A stretch of 22,690 nucleotides of DNA, from the NCBI GenBank assembly GCA_003427395.1, contig BFEA01000185.1, positions 1,212,790 through 1,235,479 on the forward strand, given 5' to 3'. The position numbers and the translations under genes were made by a program. This stretch comes from Chara braunii (lineage: Eukaryota; Streptophyta; Charophyceae; Charales; Characeae). This document shows, in pieces, positions 5,842-15,744 of this stretch (position 1 is its first letter; each line of letters opens with the position of its first letter). Under the pieces are notes generated by a model. That model was not told the DNA's origin. It saw only the letters and a list, made by a program, of their open reading frames with translations, and did no database searches.

Positions 5842-7801
5842 ATGGCGAATAGAGGTAGGGAAGATCGCTCTCCACCAGGAGGAGCTGAGATACCGCTTTC
5901 CGAGGAAGATAGAGTGCGGACGTTAATTCAAAAGTGTTACGAGGAGGGTATTTTTCCGAAAGGGTTGAGACAGGGGAGTTTCATCGAAGAAAACGGCGAA
6001 CGAGTTTTTGTGGTGGACAAACGGGTGGGAGAACTTACCACGAAATGGTTGAAGGAGCGCACAGTAACCGTGATCTTCCAGGGGGAAGCAAGATCGCTTC
6101 CAGCTAAGGTCAGAGAAGACCTGATTCGAGCATATGAAAATGGTTGGACTCATGCTAGAACCTTTTCAAGAGCGGTCAAGCGCGGGAGGGTACATTCGGA
6201 GGGAGCAAACATTACTTCCTACATAGCGATGCAACGGGAGGTAGCAGATTGGATGGTGCAGAAGGGTGAGGGGAGTGTCACAGTTAGAGAATCGCATACA
6301 AGATGCTCTTCAAACCATGGTTGACCCGTCTCGAATTGGAGGAGAGAAGGCGCTTGGACGACGCGCCAAAGTTTTGGGTCATGGTGCTGCGAGTTCCGAT
6401 CAGAGGAATGATGCCTGCTGCAAACATGGTGAGTCAAGCGATGGGGAAATCACGAAGGTCATCCCTCCAAAACCTGATGCAACCAGACCAAGACTAATGA
6501 ACCTAAAGTTTGCAATCGTACCGGAAGCGGAGGGCTCTTTCATCCCCTTTCTTCCCTTACGACACGACAATGGGGAAACAGTCAACGTAGAGTTTGTGTG
6601 CAAACATACACCCTGGTGTGACAGATGTCGGTGGTGGTTCCGCACAACGACAGACAGATGCCTGAAGTTAAGACAAGAAGAGAACCAAAGAGAAGGAGCT
6701 TTACCAGCGGACAATCTCTCCAACTGCAATAGACAGGAGGTAGACTCATCTATTCAGGGAGGCATTGGGGAAGCAACGAGGAATCCTCCGCAAGAAATTC
6801 CGCTCCAGACCGTAGCCGAATCTTCAATACGTGCATCGACACACCTTCAACAACGCCCTAGAGAAGAACAGCAGGCAGCGACAAACAGCGGGCAGATGCA
6901 TGGTCATCAAGACCTTCCCAACGAGGTGGACTCGGACCTATGCATGTACCTCCACCAGCACCAACGTGGTGGATGCCTACCTATGCTCAGTCGGGCTATG
7001 TACACCCAGATTATGGGGAGCATGTGGGAGCATCCTTACCCTCACTCCGGAGGAGGGGGAACTTGGAACGTGGGAGCAAACCCCAATTGGCAGGCAATTG
7101 GCTGGGGAGGCATGGGCTTACCCCCACATGCCATGTACGCTTATGGTGTAGGGAATGCTGGCCTCATACCACAAGGTCAAGCCGGATCAGGTGGTTATAG
7201 GCAGGAGCCATTTGCCTCTAGAGAGTTGGTGGTGAGAAACGGTGGCGATAAGAGAATCCAGGTAAGAGCGATAGGCAGTGAGGGGGCAGGATAGAGACAA
7301 CAGGTGGTGAGACACCCGAGGGGAGATGGAATCCGAAGAGAAAGGAGTGGAGATTTCAAGGGAGCGTTGGATGGAGAGGAGGAAAGCAATGGGCAACTGG
7401 AATCGGAGGGCTCGGATATGGGTGAATCACAGGGAGAGGAAGAGAGAGAACTGTCCCCGAGGGATATCCATGAGGGAGCAATGACCAGAATGCGAGGTGA
7501 TGTGAACATGGAATCAATTTTTTTGTTGTCGTTTGTTGGCACGTTACAGGGAGATGAAATTTTTGTGCTTGCGCTCAAGTCCGGAGACATCTATCAGATA
7601 CCAACAAGCAGTATTGGGGAAATTCCTTCACAACAGTCTATTATCAAAGCAGTCAAGCAACACTACGCAGAGAGGTTCGACTTTAGTATCTTCCAAGAAG
7701 ATCCGACGGTACGAATCTCGGTGGATACGCTAGAGGGCGGCACCTCCGGAGTCCCCCAAACCCTGGACGTTCCATGTTGCTATCTTAAGTTTCCCCTGTG
7801 A
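5842..7801 (+). pseudogene. LINE copy A ORF1 (nucleic-acid-binding protein), frameshifted
   Basis: This is a decayed LINE ORF1, whose product in this class binds the element's RNA. The N-terminal part runs from ATG 5842 in one frame to about 6304, moves to a second frame (about 6303-6455, containing PKFWVMVLR) and to a third from about 6458 (PRLMNLKFAIVPEAEG), with a stop at 7292-7294. The same frame then continues through an acidic linker to a conserved-looking C-terminal segment (FVGTLQGDEIFVLALKSGD...) ending at 7801. A zinc-knuckle-like C-x5-C-x2-C-x11-C cluster lies at 6599-6661, in the position where plant-type LINE ORF1 proteins carry CCHC fingers; the spacing is atypical. Between them lies a Gly/Tyr/Pro-rich region (about 7000-7200). 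At least two frameshifts and one nonsense codon make it inactive. It is followed by a minus-strand ORF where the ORF1-ORF2 junction should be. The start was chosen as the first ATG in the frame with coherent sequence. Confidence 0.7.
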
Positions 7802-8069
7802 CAACTGACGATGGAATTTGTCTTTGGTCGAAGAATGAGTCTGGCCATCTACCACTTTGGACTTCTGCGAAGTAAGCAGATGTTAGATTCCTCCTCTTTT
7901 GCAGTTCCTCATTCAGTTTAAAAAGCAGTGCTGCTATTTGGTTCGACTCCAGCGTTACTCTGTTCAGTTCTCCCTGTAGATCTGACATAGACAATCTCAA
8001 CGGAATGGTCACCAATCCCACATTGGCTAAGCCATTCCAGAAATCCGCCGATATTCGGGCATCAATCAA
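7785..8069 (-). CDS. Unrecognised minus-strand ORF between LINE ORF1 and ORF2
   Basis: An uninterrupted 94-codon frame reads opposite to the LINE, with an ordinary amino-acid mix and a heptad-like stretch (LQGELNRVTLESNQIAALLF) that could form a coiled coil. It begins from a TTG here, and the frame stays open for a few more codons into the LINE ORF2 region, so the start is not defined. I do not recognise the family. It occupies the place where the end of ORF1, the spacer and the first 30-50 codons of ORF2 should lie. It is therefore probably an inserted or inverted fragment: a captured piece of a host exon, or part of another element. It may be chance, since the frame is short. Confidence 0.3.
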   Translation of the reverse strand: MIDARISADFWNGLANVGLVTIPLRLSMSDLQGELNRVTLESNQIAALLFKLNEELQKRRNLTSAYFAEVQSGRWPDSFFDQRQIPSSVVTGET

Positions 8070-9271
8070 GCAGGCTAAAAACTTGGATTCACAAACAGAA
8101 TGTAGATATAGCTTTGATCCAAGAGACTAAGCTATCAGAGGAGAAACTGGGTAGGCTAGCGGATTGGTGGACAGGACCACAATTTTGGTCACCTGCTCGG
8201 GGCAGTGAAGGTGGTGTGACAATTCTGATACACCGTCGTCTAGAGACAAAGGTAATTGATTGCGACAACGATCTTTGGGGGAGATGGAGTTGGGTGAAGT
8301 TGGCAATTGGGGAAGAAGATTGGGTTTTAGCTACAGTATATGCCCCAAACGACCCGTTAGAGAGAATCGAATTCGTGGAGATGCTCTCTCGCAAGTTACC
8401 CCACAGTGAACATCTGCTGATTGACGGCGATTGGAACATGGTTAGAGAACCAGGTTTGGACTCAGAACAGAAGGAATCGATGAAAAGGGACAGGCGCACG
8501 CTGCTTACCTGGATGGAGAAATGAGAACTGCATGACTCCTACAAAGAAGTCAACCCCTGTCAATCCGGTTACTCGTGGTTTGACAAAACAACACAGACAG
8601 CAGGGGTAAAATGCAGGCTTGATTTTTTCCTTACATCAGGCAGCCTGAACAACAAGGTGTTGTCGATCAAGGAGCAGAATGAGGGGATGTCAGATCACAA
8701 ACCAGTGGTGTTAACGATCAAGACGGATGAACTCTGCGACAAGGGACCAAACTGCTTCAGGCTGAACACATCGATTCTGAAAGATGATGGGATCCAACAG
8801 TGGCTATAGGACTTCTGGAAAAGCTGGAACACAACCAAGACGCACTTTGAGACGAAAGCGGAGTGGTTGGATACGGGGATGCTGGTGATTTCCAGCAACC
8901 TGGAGGTGTTATCAAGGATTGGAGCATACTTAAGAAACAAAGAGGAAAGAGACTGTTGGCAAAAGGTGGAAGAGGCGGAAGCAAGGATGGCAGAACATCC
9001 GATATCTCAATATATATGGGCGGAAGAGAGGGAGTTGAGCTTGAGGAAGTGGGAGGAACTTCAGACGAAAAAACAGACAAGATGGGAGCATATCCTCACA
9101 GAAAAGAAGATTGCAGTTGGGGACAGACTGAACAAGGAATCTTTTCAGAAACTTCTACCAAAACGGAAAACAGTACAGATGAGGGAGTCAAATCATCCAC
9201 AGTTTACAACGCTCCCTCCAGTTGAGGCGAACAGTGAGGTGTGCAACAACAAAAAATTTTCCTTGAATTAA
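8070..9271 (+). pseudogene. LINE copy A ORF2, apurinic/apyrimidinic-type endonuclease domain
   Basis: This is a relic of LINE ORF2, the endonuclease that nicks the target DNA before reverse transcription. In one frame I read TWIHKQNVDIALIQETKL (8081-8134), with the Mg-binding Glu of the QET motif. Downstream are TVYAPNDP, the DGDWN motif (usually GDFN) and SDHKPV (8690-8707), the order expected of exonuclease-endonuclease-phosphatase domains. Stops at 8522-8524 (TGA) and 8807-8809 (TAG) interrupt this frame without shifting it. The linker after the endonuclease (WAEERELSLRKWEELQTKKQ...) aligns with copy B (10744 onward). The frame runs into AT-rich sequence at about 9245. The N-terminus is missing because of the 7785-8069 sequence. 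Confidence 0.85.
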
Positions 9272-9773
9272 ATAATCATTCTTTAGTAAAATACTAAAAT
9301 TACATTCTAAATTTTAAATTTTCATTCCATCTTAAAAAATGACATTCCAATTTTAAAATTTTATGTCTTACTTGAAAATTTTCTTCTAAGAATGGGGTAT
9401 CCCTTCTTATTTGAACTAGATGATAGAGATGGAATGAAAATCTGGATGAGTTCATGAAATATTTTAATTGGATTGTCATTCTAAGTAAGAATTTCTCGTC
9501 ATAAATAGGTTAATTCAATCTAAATTAGAAGATATTTTTTGTAGTGGAATGAAAGTTTAAATAAAACATTTTATAAACTTGTCCAGACTTTCATTCCATC
9601 TTGAACAAATATATGTAGTTGGAAGAGAAAACTCATATTTAGACAGGAACTTATCAAATAAAACTGAAAATTTTAGAATTGGACGAACATTGGAATGATA
9701 ATTTATAAATATGAAGGATTTTTTTTTTATGGAATTTTTTTTCAACTTTCATTTCTCGTGTGAATTTTTCTGT
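9245..9773. mobile_element. AT-rich insertion of about 530 bp inside LINE copy A
   Basis: The A+T content jumps sharply at about 9245 and falls back near 9773, where LINE ORF2 homology resumes in the same frame. The insert has CATTCC or its reverse complement GGAATG several times (for example 9326, 9430, 9545, 9593 and 9691), and a short TGCAACA/TGTTGCA inverted pair at its possible ends (about 9240-9246 and 9780-9786). No target duplication or open frame of interest is evident. It may be a MITE-like element, an organellar intergenic fragment or an AT-rich filler. Confidence 0.5.
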
Positions 9774-9856
9774 TGAAGTATGTTGCAATTTATTTCAAGG
9801 ACATACTTACTACCAGGGCGGTGTACGAAGACCCGAATACTAATTTATCTGCTAGG
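9774..9856 (+). pseudogene. LINE copy A ORF2, short continuation before the RT domain
   Basis: After the AT-rich insert, YVAIYFKDILTTR followed by a segment ending in NLSA aligns with YAKVYFADVLTTR...SNLS in copy B (about 10985-11055). This shows that copy A continued past the insert before being lost. The similarity ends at about 9856, where an unrelated segment begins. Confidence 0.65.
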
Positions 9857-9995
9857 TCCATGTACAGCCAGGGGGTCCAGCGTTATACAAACGCAAAGCC
9901 CTCAGGAACAACAAATTTTGACGAGTTTTCGGGCAAAAAACTCGGTTTCAATTTCGTTCAAAAAATAAAAAATGTCCATTTTGACGAAATGGCAG
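9857..9995. other. Filler segment between the two LINE copies
   Basis: About 140 bp match neither LINE copy. The segment begins near CAGGGGGTCCAGCGTTATAC, contains a small hairpin (CGAGTTTT...AAAACTCG, about 9919-9941) and has a repeated TTTTGACGA motif (about 9916 and 9978). It may be a deletion remnant of another transposable element. LINE copy B similarity starts at about 9996. Confidence 0.5.
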
Positions 9996-10850
9996 TTCCA
10001 TGGGGTAAGTGGGTCTGGGTCAAGCTACGATCAGGCTGAAAGGAATGAGTTTCGATGACTGTGTATGCCCCGTCAGACCCTGCCTCACGTGCAGAGTTTT
10101 TTATGAACCTACAAGGGTTAATCCCCCCTACTCACAACTTGGTCATTATGGGGGACTGAAATCTCTCCTTGGACGAAGCCCTGTGCAGGGACTGTAAGGC
10201 GGCAGGAAGGAGGGATACTGCAACACTCTTAGAGTTGGTTCAAGAGAGAGAATTGTCAGATCCGTACTGTAGCCTGAACCCAGAAGACCCAGGATATACC
10301 TGGTACTCTAACACCCGCAGGAAAGGGGACCTGGTAGAGGTGGTAAGTCGAAGACTAGACTATTGTTTAGTCGGCAAGGATTTGGCCTAGGCGGTGATAT
10401 ATGTGCGCTAAAAGTCACATCCGCTATCTGATCATAAAACGATGGTTACAGACCTAGTCCTAGTGGGGGTGGAAGGAAGAGGGCGGGGATATTTTAAACA
10501 GAATGCGCAAAATCAGGAGGACCTGGGTCTGAACAGTTGGGCCCAAGGGCACATGAAATCATGACAGTCGGTCAAACCGCAGTTTGCTTCTACAGCGGAA
10601 TGGCTTGATGGGGGTCGAGCTGTGGTCTCAAGAGTATTGAATGTTTGCTCCAGAATTCTAACAAGAGAACGCAACAAGAAAGAGGAACAATGCAAGAAAA
10701 GGGTGAAGGAAGCGGAGAGGAGAATGGAGATGCATCTGATCTCTGAGATGGTATGGGCCTAGGGGAGGGAACTCGGACTAGCAGCGTGGGAGAAGCTAGA
10801 GATGGCGAAACAACTAAGGTGGGAAGAGCTACTGTAGGTTAAAGGCATGC
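9996..10850 (+). pseudogene. LINE copy B ORF2, 5'-truncated endonuclease domain and linker
   Basis: Copy B begins inside the endonuclease domain: GKWVWVKL matches GRWSWVKL of copy A. A frameshift and stops follow. TVYAPSDP, a GD-stop-N version of the GDFN motif at about 10149-10160, SRRLDYCLVG and SDHK at 10427-10438 follow in the expected order. The basic linker (ERNKKEEQCKKRVKEAERRM...) then aligns with copy A. Stops at about 10162, 10388, 10561, 10759 and 10835 show it is dead. Starting in the middle of a domain is typical of 5'-truncated LINE insertions. Confidence 0.85.
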
Positions 10851-12308
10851 TGGTAAATGACAGAATGACAAGCGAAACCTTTCGCAAGTTAGTGTCGAGT
10901 ACTTTTTTTCATCATGTGGTACAACTAAATCATTTGTTCGATCAGGGAGCTTTACTGACCACCTCACAAGAAGACATGCTCGAATATGCAAAAGTTTACT
11001 TTGCAGATGTCCTTACAACCAGGCGTGGCCAGGATATAGTAGAATCAAATCTCTCCCAAGAGCTGGACACATGGGAGGATACCACAGTCCAACTGGTGGC
11101 GGTAGACAGACCGACCTTGGATACACCAACCACAGAGGAGGAGCTAAAGCAGACATTGAAGGTTATGGCCTCAGGGAAGTGTCCGGGAAGGGATGGCTTG
11201 ACGGTAGAGTTTTATCAGGCCTGTTGGGAAGTGTTGGGACCTTCCCTAACGGAAGTATACAATGAAGTCCTGCTTGAGGGGAAGTTGGGAGACTATGACA
11301 AACGGGTTCATTTCAGTTATGTTTAAGAAATGAGACAAGGCAAACATTAAGAATTATCGACCTATTTCCGTTTTTAATGTCAATTATAAGATACTTGTCA
11401 AAACGTTGGCCGTGCGATTGGGAGAGATCTCCCAAAGTTGGTAGAGAAGGACTAGGGGGCATTTGTCCATGGCAGATCCATCTTCATGAATATTCTGATG
11501 GCCATTGAGTGCATCAAAGTGGTACAAGGAGAGAACTTGGATCTAGCGGTACTGCTGTTGGACATGGAAAAAGCGTACGCCTGGGTGGGTTGGCCTTTCG
11601 TGCTGACGACATCATTGAGGAAATTAGGCTTCAGACAAGGTTTTTGCAAATGGGTCATTGCCATGTATACCATGGCCACGTCTGCAGTACAAGTTCCCCT
11701 CAACCGGATCCGGCATCACCCTCGTATTAAAGGCCTCCTAGTGTCCACAGACAAGGACTGTAAAGCAAAGGCTCTTGTGGCCGACCTCTTCTTGATTTCG
11801 GCTAATACGGTAGACTCTTTGGAGGCGGTGAAGGAGGTCATGAGAGAATATTCGCTACTCTCTGAAGCCTAAGTGATTTGGTCCAAATCGACTTATCTTT
11901 TGCCAGAAGGGCGGGGACTGCAAGTGGAGTGGGGAATGCAAAGAGTGAACCCGGAAACCGGGGAGAGGTATTTGGGGGTAATGGTAAGCACCCAGTTGAT
12001 GAGCACCACCCAAGGGGCGATCCTGTAGCAAAGAGTTAGTGTCCAGACTTCAGGTCTGGGGCCCAACGGGCCATCTGTCATTATATGGGAAAGCGTTGGT
12101 CATCAACGTCTCGCTTTTCTCCCTCATCTGGTTTGTAGGAACAGTAAGAGAGCTGGCAGGTGCTGTCATTGCAGAGATTCGCTTATTGGCAACGAAGTTC
12201 CTTTCGAAACCACGCGCCAGGGAGGAGGAAGGTTTCTTAAGGAAAGTGGCATGGGAACTTATCACATTTCCCAAGGACCAAGGAGGGTTAGGTCTAATAG
12301 AATCTTAG
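10847..12308 (+). pseudogene. LINE copy B ORF2, reverse transcriptase domain
   Basis: This encoded the polymerase that copies LINE RNA into the chromosome. The N-terminal RT part is recognisable in SGKCPGRDGLTVEFYQACWE (about 11172-11231). Motif A is LLLDMEKAY with the catalytic Asp codon at 11561-11563. The position of motif C (usually F/YADD) reads LVADLFLIS at 11774-11800 with the Asp codon at 11783-11785: one Asp is missing, as if a codon were lost. The stretch between A and C is much shorter than usual, so motif B (QGxPLSP) is deleted. A thumb-like region follows (12039-12308, FLRKVAWELITFPKDQGGLG) in another frame. Stops and shifts lie near 11324, 11335, 11870 and 12027. It is clearly inactive. 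Confidence 0.88.
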
Positions 12309-13028
12309 CGAAAGAATCAATCTCAACTCAGACAGTGGCTGGCGGAGGTGGCAATAGAAGAGAGTAAGGATGATTGGATTTTGTTGGCAGAGAAACTGTT
12401 AATGAGGGAGTGACAGCTCAGTTCCCCAGAGGATGTATGGGTTTGTTTTTTTGTGGATTCATTTATGAGAAAGAAATTGTCCTCGGAGTTATGGGATGCA
12501 GTGAGGGGTAAGCAATCACCGGAGGTGAGGGAACCACCGAAGACTAAAGAGGAGGTACTGCTGCGAGGGTTGTTTGATAACTATTTTATTTTGAATGAGG
12601 AAGGCATTGTCTTTCGGGCCAACGGTTCCCCGGGGTCATTCGGCAAGGCCTGGATACGAAGGGGTGTGTCAAGAGTAGCCGATCTATGGTCTGAGCCACT
12701 GGGAACGTGGAAGCCGCTCGCAGAAGTATATCACTTTATCCAAGGGCTCTAGCACATGGAGGAACACTGGCAGCGATTCCTAGGGGCCATTCCAGCGGAT
12801 TGGCAATCCCTTTTGGGACCTGAAGGAGTGGACCCGGTGGTTACGTGGTACATCTCACCACCTGAGTTGGGAAGGGAGGAACTGCCGGAACTTCATGGGT
12901 TAACGCAAGGAGGGTTCAAAGAAGTCCAAAGATGGTCTATAATGGAACAATGCTCTACTCTAGTCCCTGTAGGGGAAGAAGTAATAAGACAATGGGCCAG
13001 AAATGAATATATCTTAATGTTGTATTGA
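12309..13028 (+). pseudogene. LINE copy B ORF2, region between RT and zinc finger
   Basis: Two open stretches (12453-12752 and 12756-13028) in the same frame continue ORF2 after the RT thumb. They correspond to the poorly conserved connector of plant-type LINEs. They carry no motif that I can name. They are placed here by co-linearity with the RT upstream and the RVT zinc finger downstream, and the same frame resumes after the insertion at 13029-13485. One stop (12750-12752) separates them. Confidence 0.6.
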
Positions 13029-13485
13029 ATTTATTATTTGATAGATGAGATTGCATAAATAGACTATACTTTTTTTAGAGAAATAAATATTTTGATACAA
13101 ATCCCTAACTCTGTGTATAATTTATTAAAAAAAAATTATTATGGCATTAGCTATATTAACTTTCCTTGCCAACAATGCTCAATATCAGATTGGTGGTATT
13201 TTCTCTAAGGAAAACGAATCATACTTTTTTTAAAGAACATTCAATAGCTTACATCGTTTCAGTAGCACCGATTCGAAACTACTCCCAATGGTGAAAGTAT
13301 AAGCAAAACTAAACACAATTGGCCAATTAAAGAGCCTATCAAAGCGATTGAGCCAGTTGAATCACCTTTTATCAAAAAAACCCTCGCACAAATTATTTGA
13401 GAGGGTGTAACGCAAAATATCGTTAGGAATCCATAACGAATTCCTAAGCAAATCATAGACCCACCACATGCAAGGGTCATTCAAC
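13029..13485 (-). pseudogene. ycf1: Plastid-derived insertion with a ycf1 (tic214) fragment
   Basis: An AT-rich block of about 455 bp interrupts LINE copy B. On the minus strand, 13259-13480 encodes 73 residues, among them IRYGFLTIFCVTPSQIICAR and later LIGSLIGQLCLVLLILSPLG. The pattern YGF...PSxxxxxRxFLxxGxxxGxxAxxGxxxGQ is what I remember of the N-terminal membrane region of plastid Ycf1/Tic214. Further AT-rich sequence to 13029 could continue the plastid copy, but with stops. In the cell this would be a NUPT, a nuclear insertion of plastid DNA, and not a working gene. The identification is from memory; a search against plastid genomes would settle it. Confidence 0.6.
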
Positions 13486-14351
13486 ATCGGAACCGAAGGG
13501 GAAATGTCCGATCCACATTCTGGGTGGGAAGAATCTCCCGCAGAAAGTTGACAATTGACCCGAGGGCATGGAGATGGAGAGAAGGAGTGGTCTCAAGGGC
13601 AACCCCCCATGGGTTAAACCTCTCAAATTTCTCAGTGGAAGAGTCCTACAGACTGGCGAACAGAAGAGAAAGAAGCCCAACGAGTGTAGCAGTGGCTAGA
13701 TGGGGTGCTGTTCTTATGGAGGATCTACAGGAAAGGGAAGGTCATTTTAGAAAACTGTGGAATGTTCTGCTCACCCTACCAGACCTTAAATATGCCAGTT
13801 TACTATAGATGCTTTCGCTTCTGGTTACTCCCTCAACGGTGTATCTATGCAGCAGAGGGATGGAGGAGGTGTCCCTGAAATGCTCACGCTGCTCCTGGCC
13901 GTTCGAGTCTACCAAACACTTGTCGTGGGACTATCCGGCGTCGAAGAGAGTATGAAAATGGTGGGAAGACCATTGGAGAAGAATGGGAGGGGAAGGTATC
14001 GAGTGGAATGAACAATGGGCCCTACTGGGCTTTGTGAATGAGGAGCAGTCCTGAAAGAAGGGATGCCCATATGTGGCCGATGTGGTCAGAGCAGTCATCT
14101 GTTCCGTCATTTGGGATGACAGGAACCGATCCAGATTTGAAGGGCGGTCACTCTCAGATCTGGAGATCAAAGCAAGGCTCAAGCAGGGACTAAGAAGAGT
14201 CATCTGGGTTGACTGGCGCAGGCAAGTCAGGAGCGGCAGGGGCCCAAGAAGGCATCTTTGGTGGTTCTTGAGATCTTGGGCCAAGGGAAACCAACTGGCG
14301 AGGGTGTATTTTGTGCGAGGATTGATGGTCTCCAAGTGGTTAAGTACATAG
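13486..14351 (+). pseudogene. LINE copy B ORF2 C-terminus with RVT zinc-binding domain
   Basis: The LINE frame resumes at about 13490 (HILGGKNLPQ in one frame; WVGRISRRKLTIDPRAWRWR from about 13518 in the main one). A zinc-ribbon-like motif follows at about 13845-13940: CSRC, then KHLSWDYP where C-x2-C...H...W-x-C is usual, so the last ligand Cys is replaced by Tyr. The tail (VVRAVICSVIWDDRNRSRFE, about 14080-14139) is the conserved helical segment found after RVT zinc fingers in plant LINEs. Stops at about 13806, 13951 and 14052 and a frame change mark decay. It ends at 14349-14351. Confidence 0.75.
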
Positions 14352-14836
14352 TAAGCTAGAAAGGGATGAGAGTAGGAGTAGGAGAGGAGGTTAACTCAGT
14401 AGAAGGGACCAGGGTATCTCGGTCAGTAGGTGGGAGGCTAGAAAGTACGAAGGCTATAACCAGGGCACTCGGTTTTTTAAGGACGCATTGGTCCAGTCGG
14501 TGAGTGCTGATGAATAAGGAACGGATGATATGTTCCACCATATCGGATAGATGGATTAGATAGGTAGTGTTGGCAGCAAGGATGGTTTTTGTTGAAAAGG
14601 GAAGAGTTGTACGAAGTAGTTGGAGGAAGAGCTGCGAGATGGAAAAAGATAGAAAGACAGTACGTCGATTTCATTTGGATTTGATGTATTGGGCCTTCAG
14701 TTCGGTTGGGGCCGTAAGCTAAACTGGCTGGCGTTGCCATGATAACTCCGGGTAGAATTGTGGGGACCCTAGGCTCACTCAAGTTCTGATTTTGAAATGA
14801 AATGTTACGGAATGTTTTTCAAAAAAAAAAAAAAAA
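14352..14836 (+). other. LINE copy B 3' untranslated region and poly(A)
   Basis: No open frame of interest lies between the ORF2 stop and a run of 16 A residues (14821-14836), as expected of a LINE 3' UTR and tail. The sequence after the tail (GTGTTGGGTGG...) does not match the bases before the 5' truncation point, so no target-site duplication could be recognised. Confidence 0.6.
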
Positions 14837-15165
14837 GTGTTGGGTGGAGAGGGACTGAATTTTTTTTTTTTTTTTTTTTGCAGATGAATATATTTTTTTT
14901 ACAAAGCCGAGAACCGGGTCGGGGGCCCCTCACAAATGAGAAAGGTGAGACCTCTGAACGAGGCATCGTCGGCCCAGGTCAGAGGGTCCACCTAGTGCAA
15001 TGTACCCAAAAATCACCTATGCCCCACCTCCCCCATGCATACTGCTTCACCCCGGTATTTATACCATTTCGAATTTCCATCTGCCAGTTCAAAGATAACA
15101 CAAAGCTACAAACCACAACAAGCCTACAATCATCACAAAGTTATAAATCTACAAAACTGACCACT
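14837..15165. other. T20 run and unassigned sequence
   Basis: A run of 20 T residues (14860-14879) is followed by ordinary sequence. CACCTAGTGCAATG (about 14991-15004) resembles CACCTAGTGTAATA just after the tRNA-like segment at 4645-4712, a hint of a related SINE fragment. The frame 14797-15237 crosses homopolymers and is not called a gene. Confidence 0.4.
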
Positions 15166-15201
15166 CTGCCTGTATTGCCTGTACTGCATGTACTACCTGT
15201 A
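15166..15201. repeat. 9-bp minisatellite, four units
   Basis: CTGCCTGTA, TTGCCTGTA, CTGCATGTA and CTACCTGTA follow each other without gaps. Confidence 0.9.
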
Positions 15202-15510
15202 CTTAGTCGAAAGCACAAAAGCAAAAAAGGATCTTAAAATAGAATTGTAGCGGTGCAGTCAAAGAAAGAAAGATGAAAATCTCAACTCTACTCTAGCTGT
15301 TGTTGTTCCGTTCCTAGACTCGAAGCAGGTCCGGAAATCCATCCCAGTGTTGTAGAAACTTTCGCAAAGGTTTCGACTCATATCCCTTGTTCTGCACTTT
15401 GATGAACCATTATGTGGCAACCATCTGTTTGATAGAAAATTTTACTTCTGCAAGAATCATGGGCGGGGTCAGTCTTTCCCCCCCCTCCTTACTGCGGAGT
15501 TGACACCCAA
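15202..15510. other. Unassigned sequence
   Basis: There is no open frame, repeat or RNA gene that I can support in this stretch. Confidence 0.5.
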
Positions 15511-15616
15511 CTCTTGAGAACGTCTTACAACTCTTGAAAATTTTCACTTTTTCAAGAGTGGTGTGGCGAGACCCTGATATGTGTTGGGCTTATGCACTTA
15601 AAAAAAAAAAAAAAAA
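15511..15616. mobile_element. Detached end of the GGGCCTCGCC TIR family, then A17
   Basis: AACTCTTGAAAATTTTCACT (about 15531-15550) is followed by TTTTTCAAGAGTGGTGTGGCGAGACCC up to 15574. The latter is the reverse complement of the family's terminus in its CTCTTGAA variant (compare 3838-3861). The opposite end is not found, so this is a solo end or a strongly shortened copy. A run of 17 A residues lies at 15600-15616. Confidence 0.6.
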
Positions 15617-15744
15617 GGAAGAAACGAGAAAGTAGAAGAGAAGGAACTAACTTGGAAAATACCCTCATATGCTGAGATATTTTCCAAAATGCCCCTGGAA
15701 GATTCCAGTAGAACGAGATACCCTTTTGGACCAAAATCCTTGCG

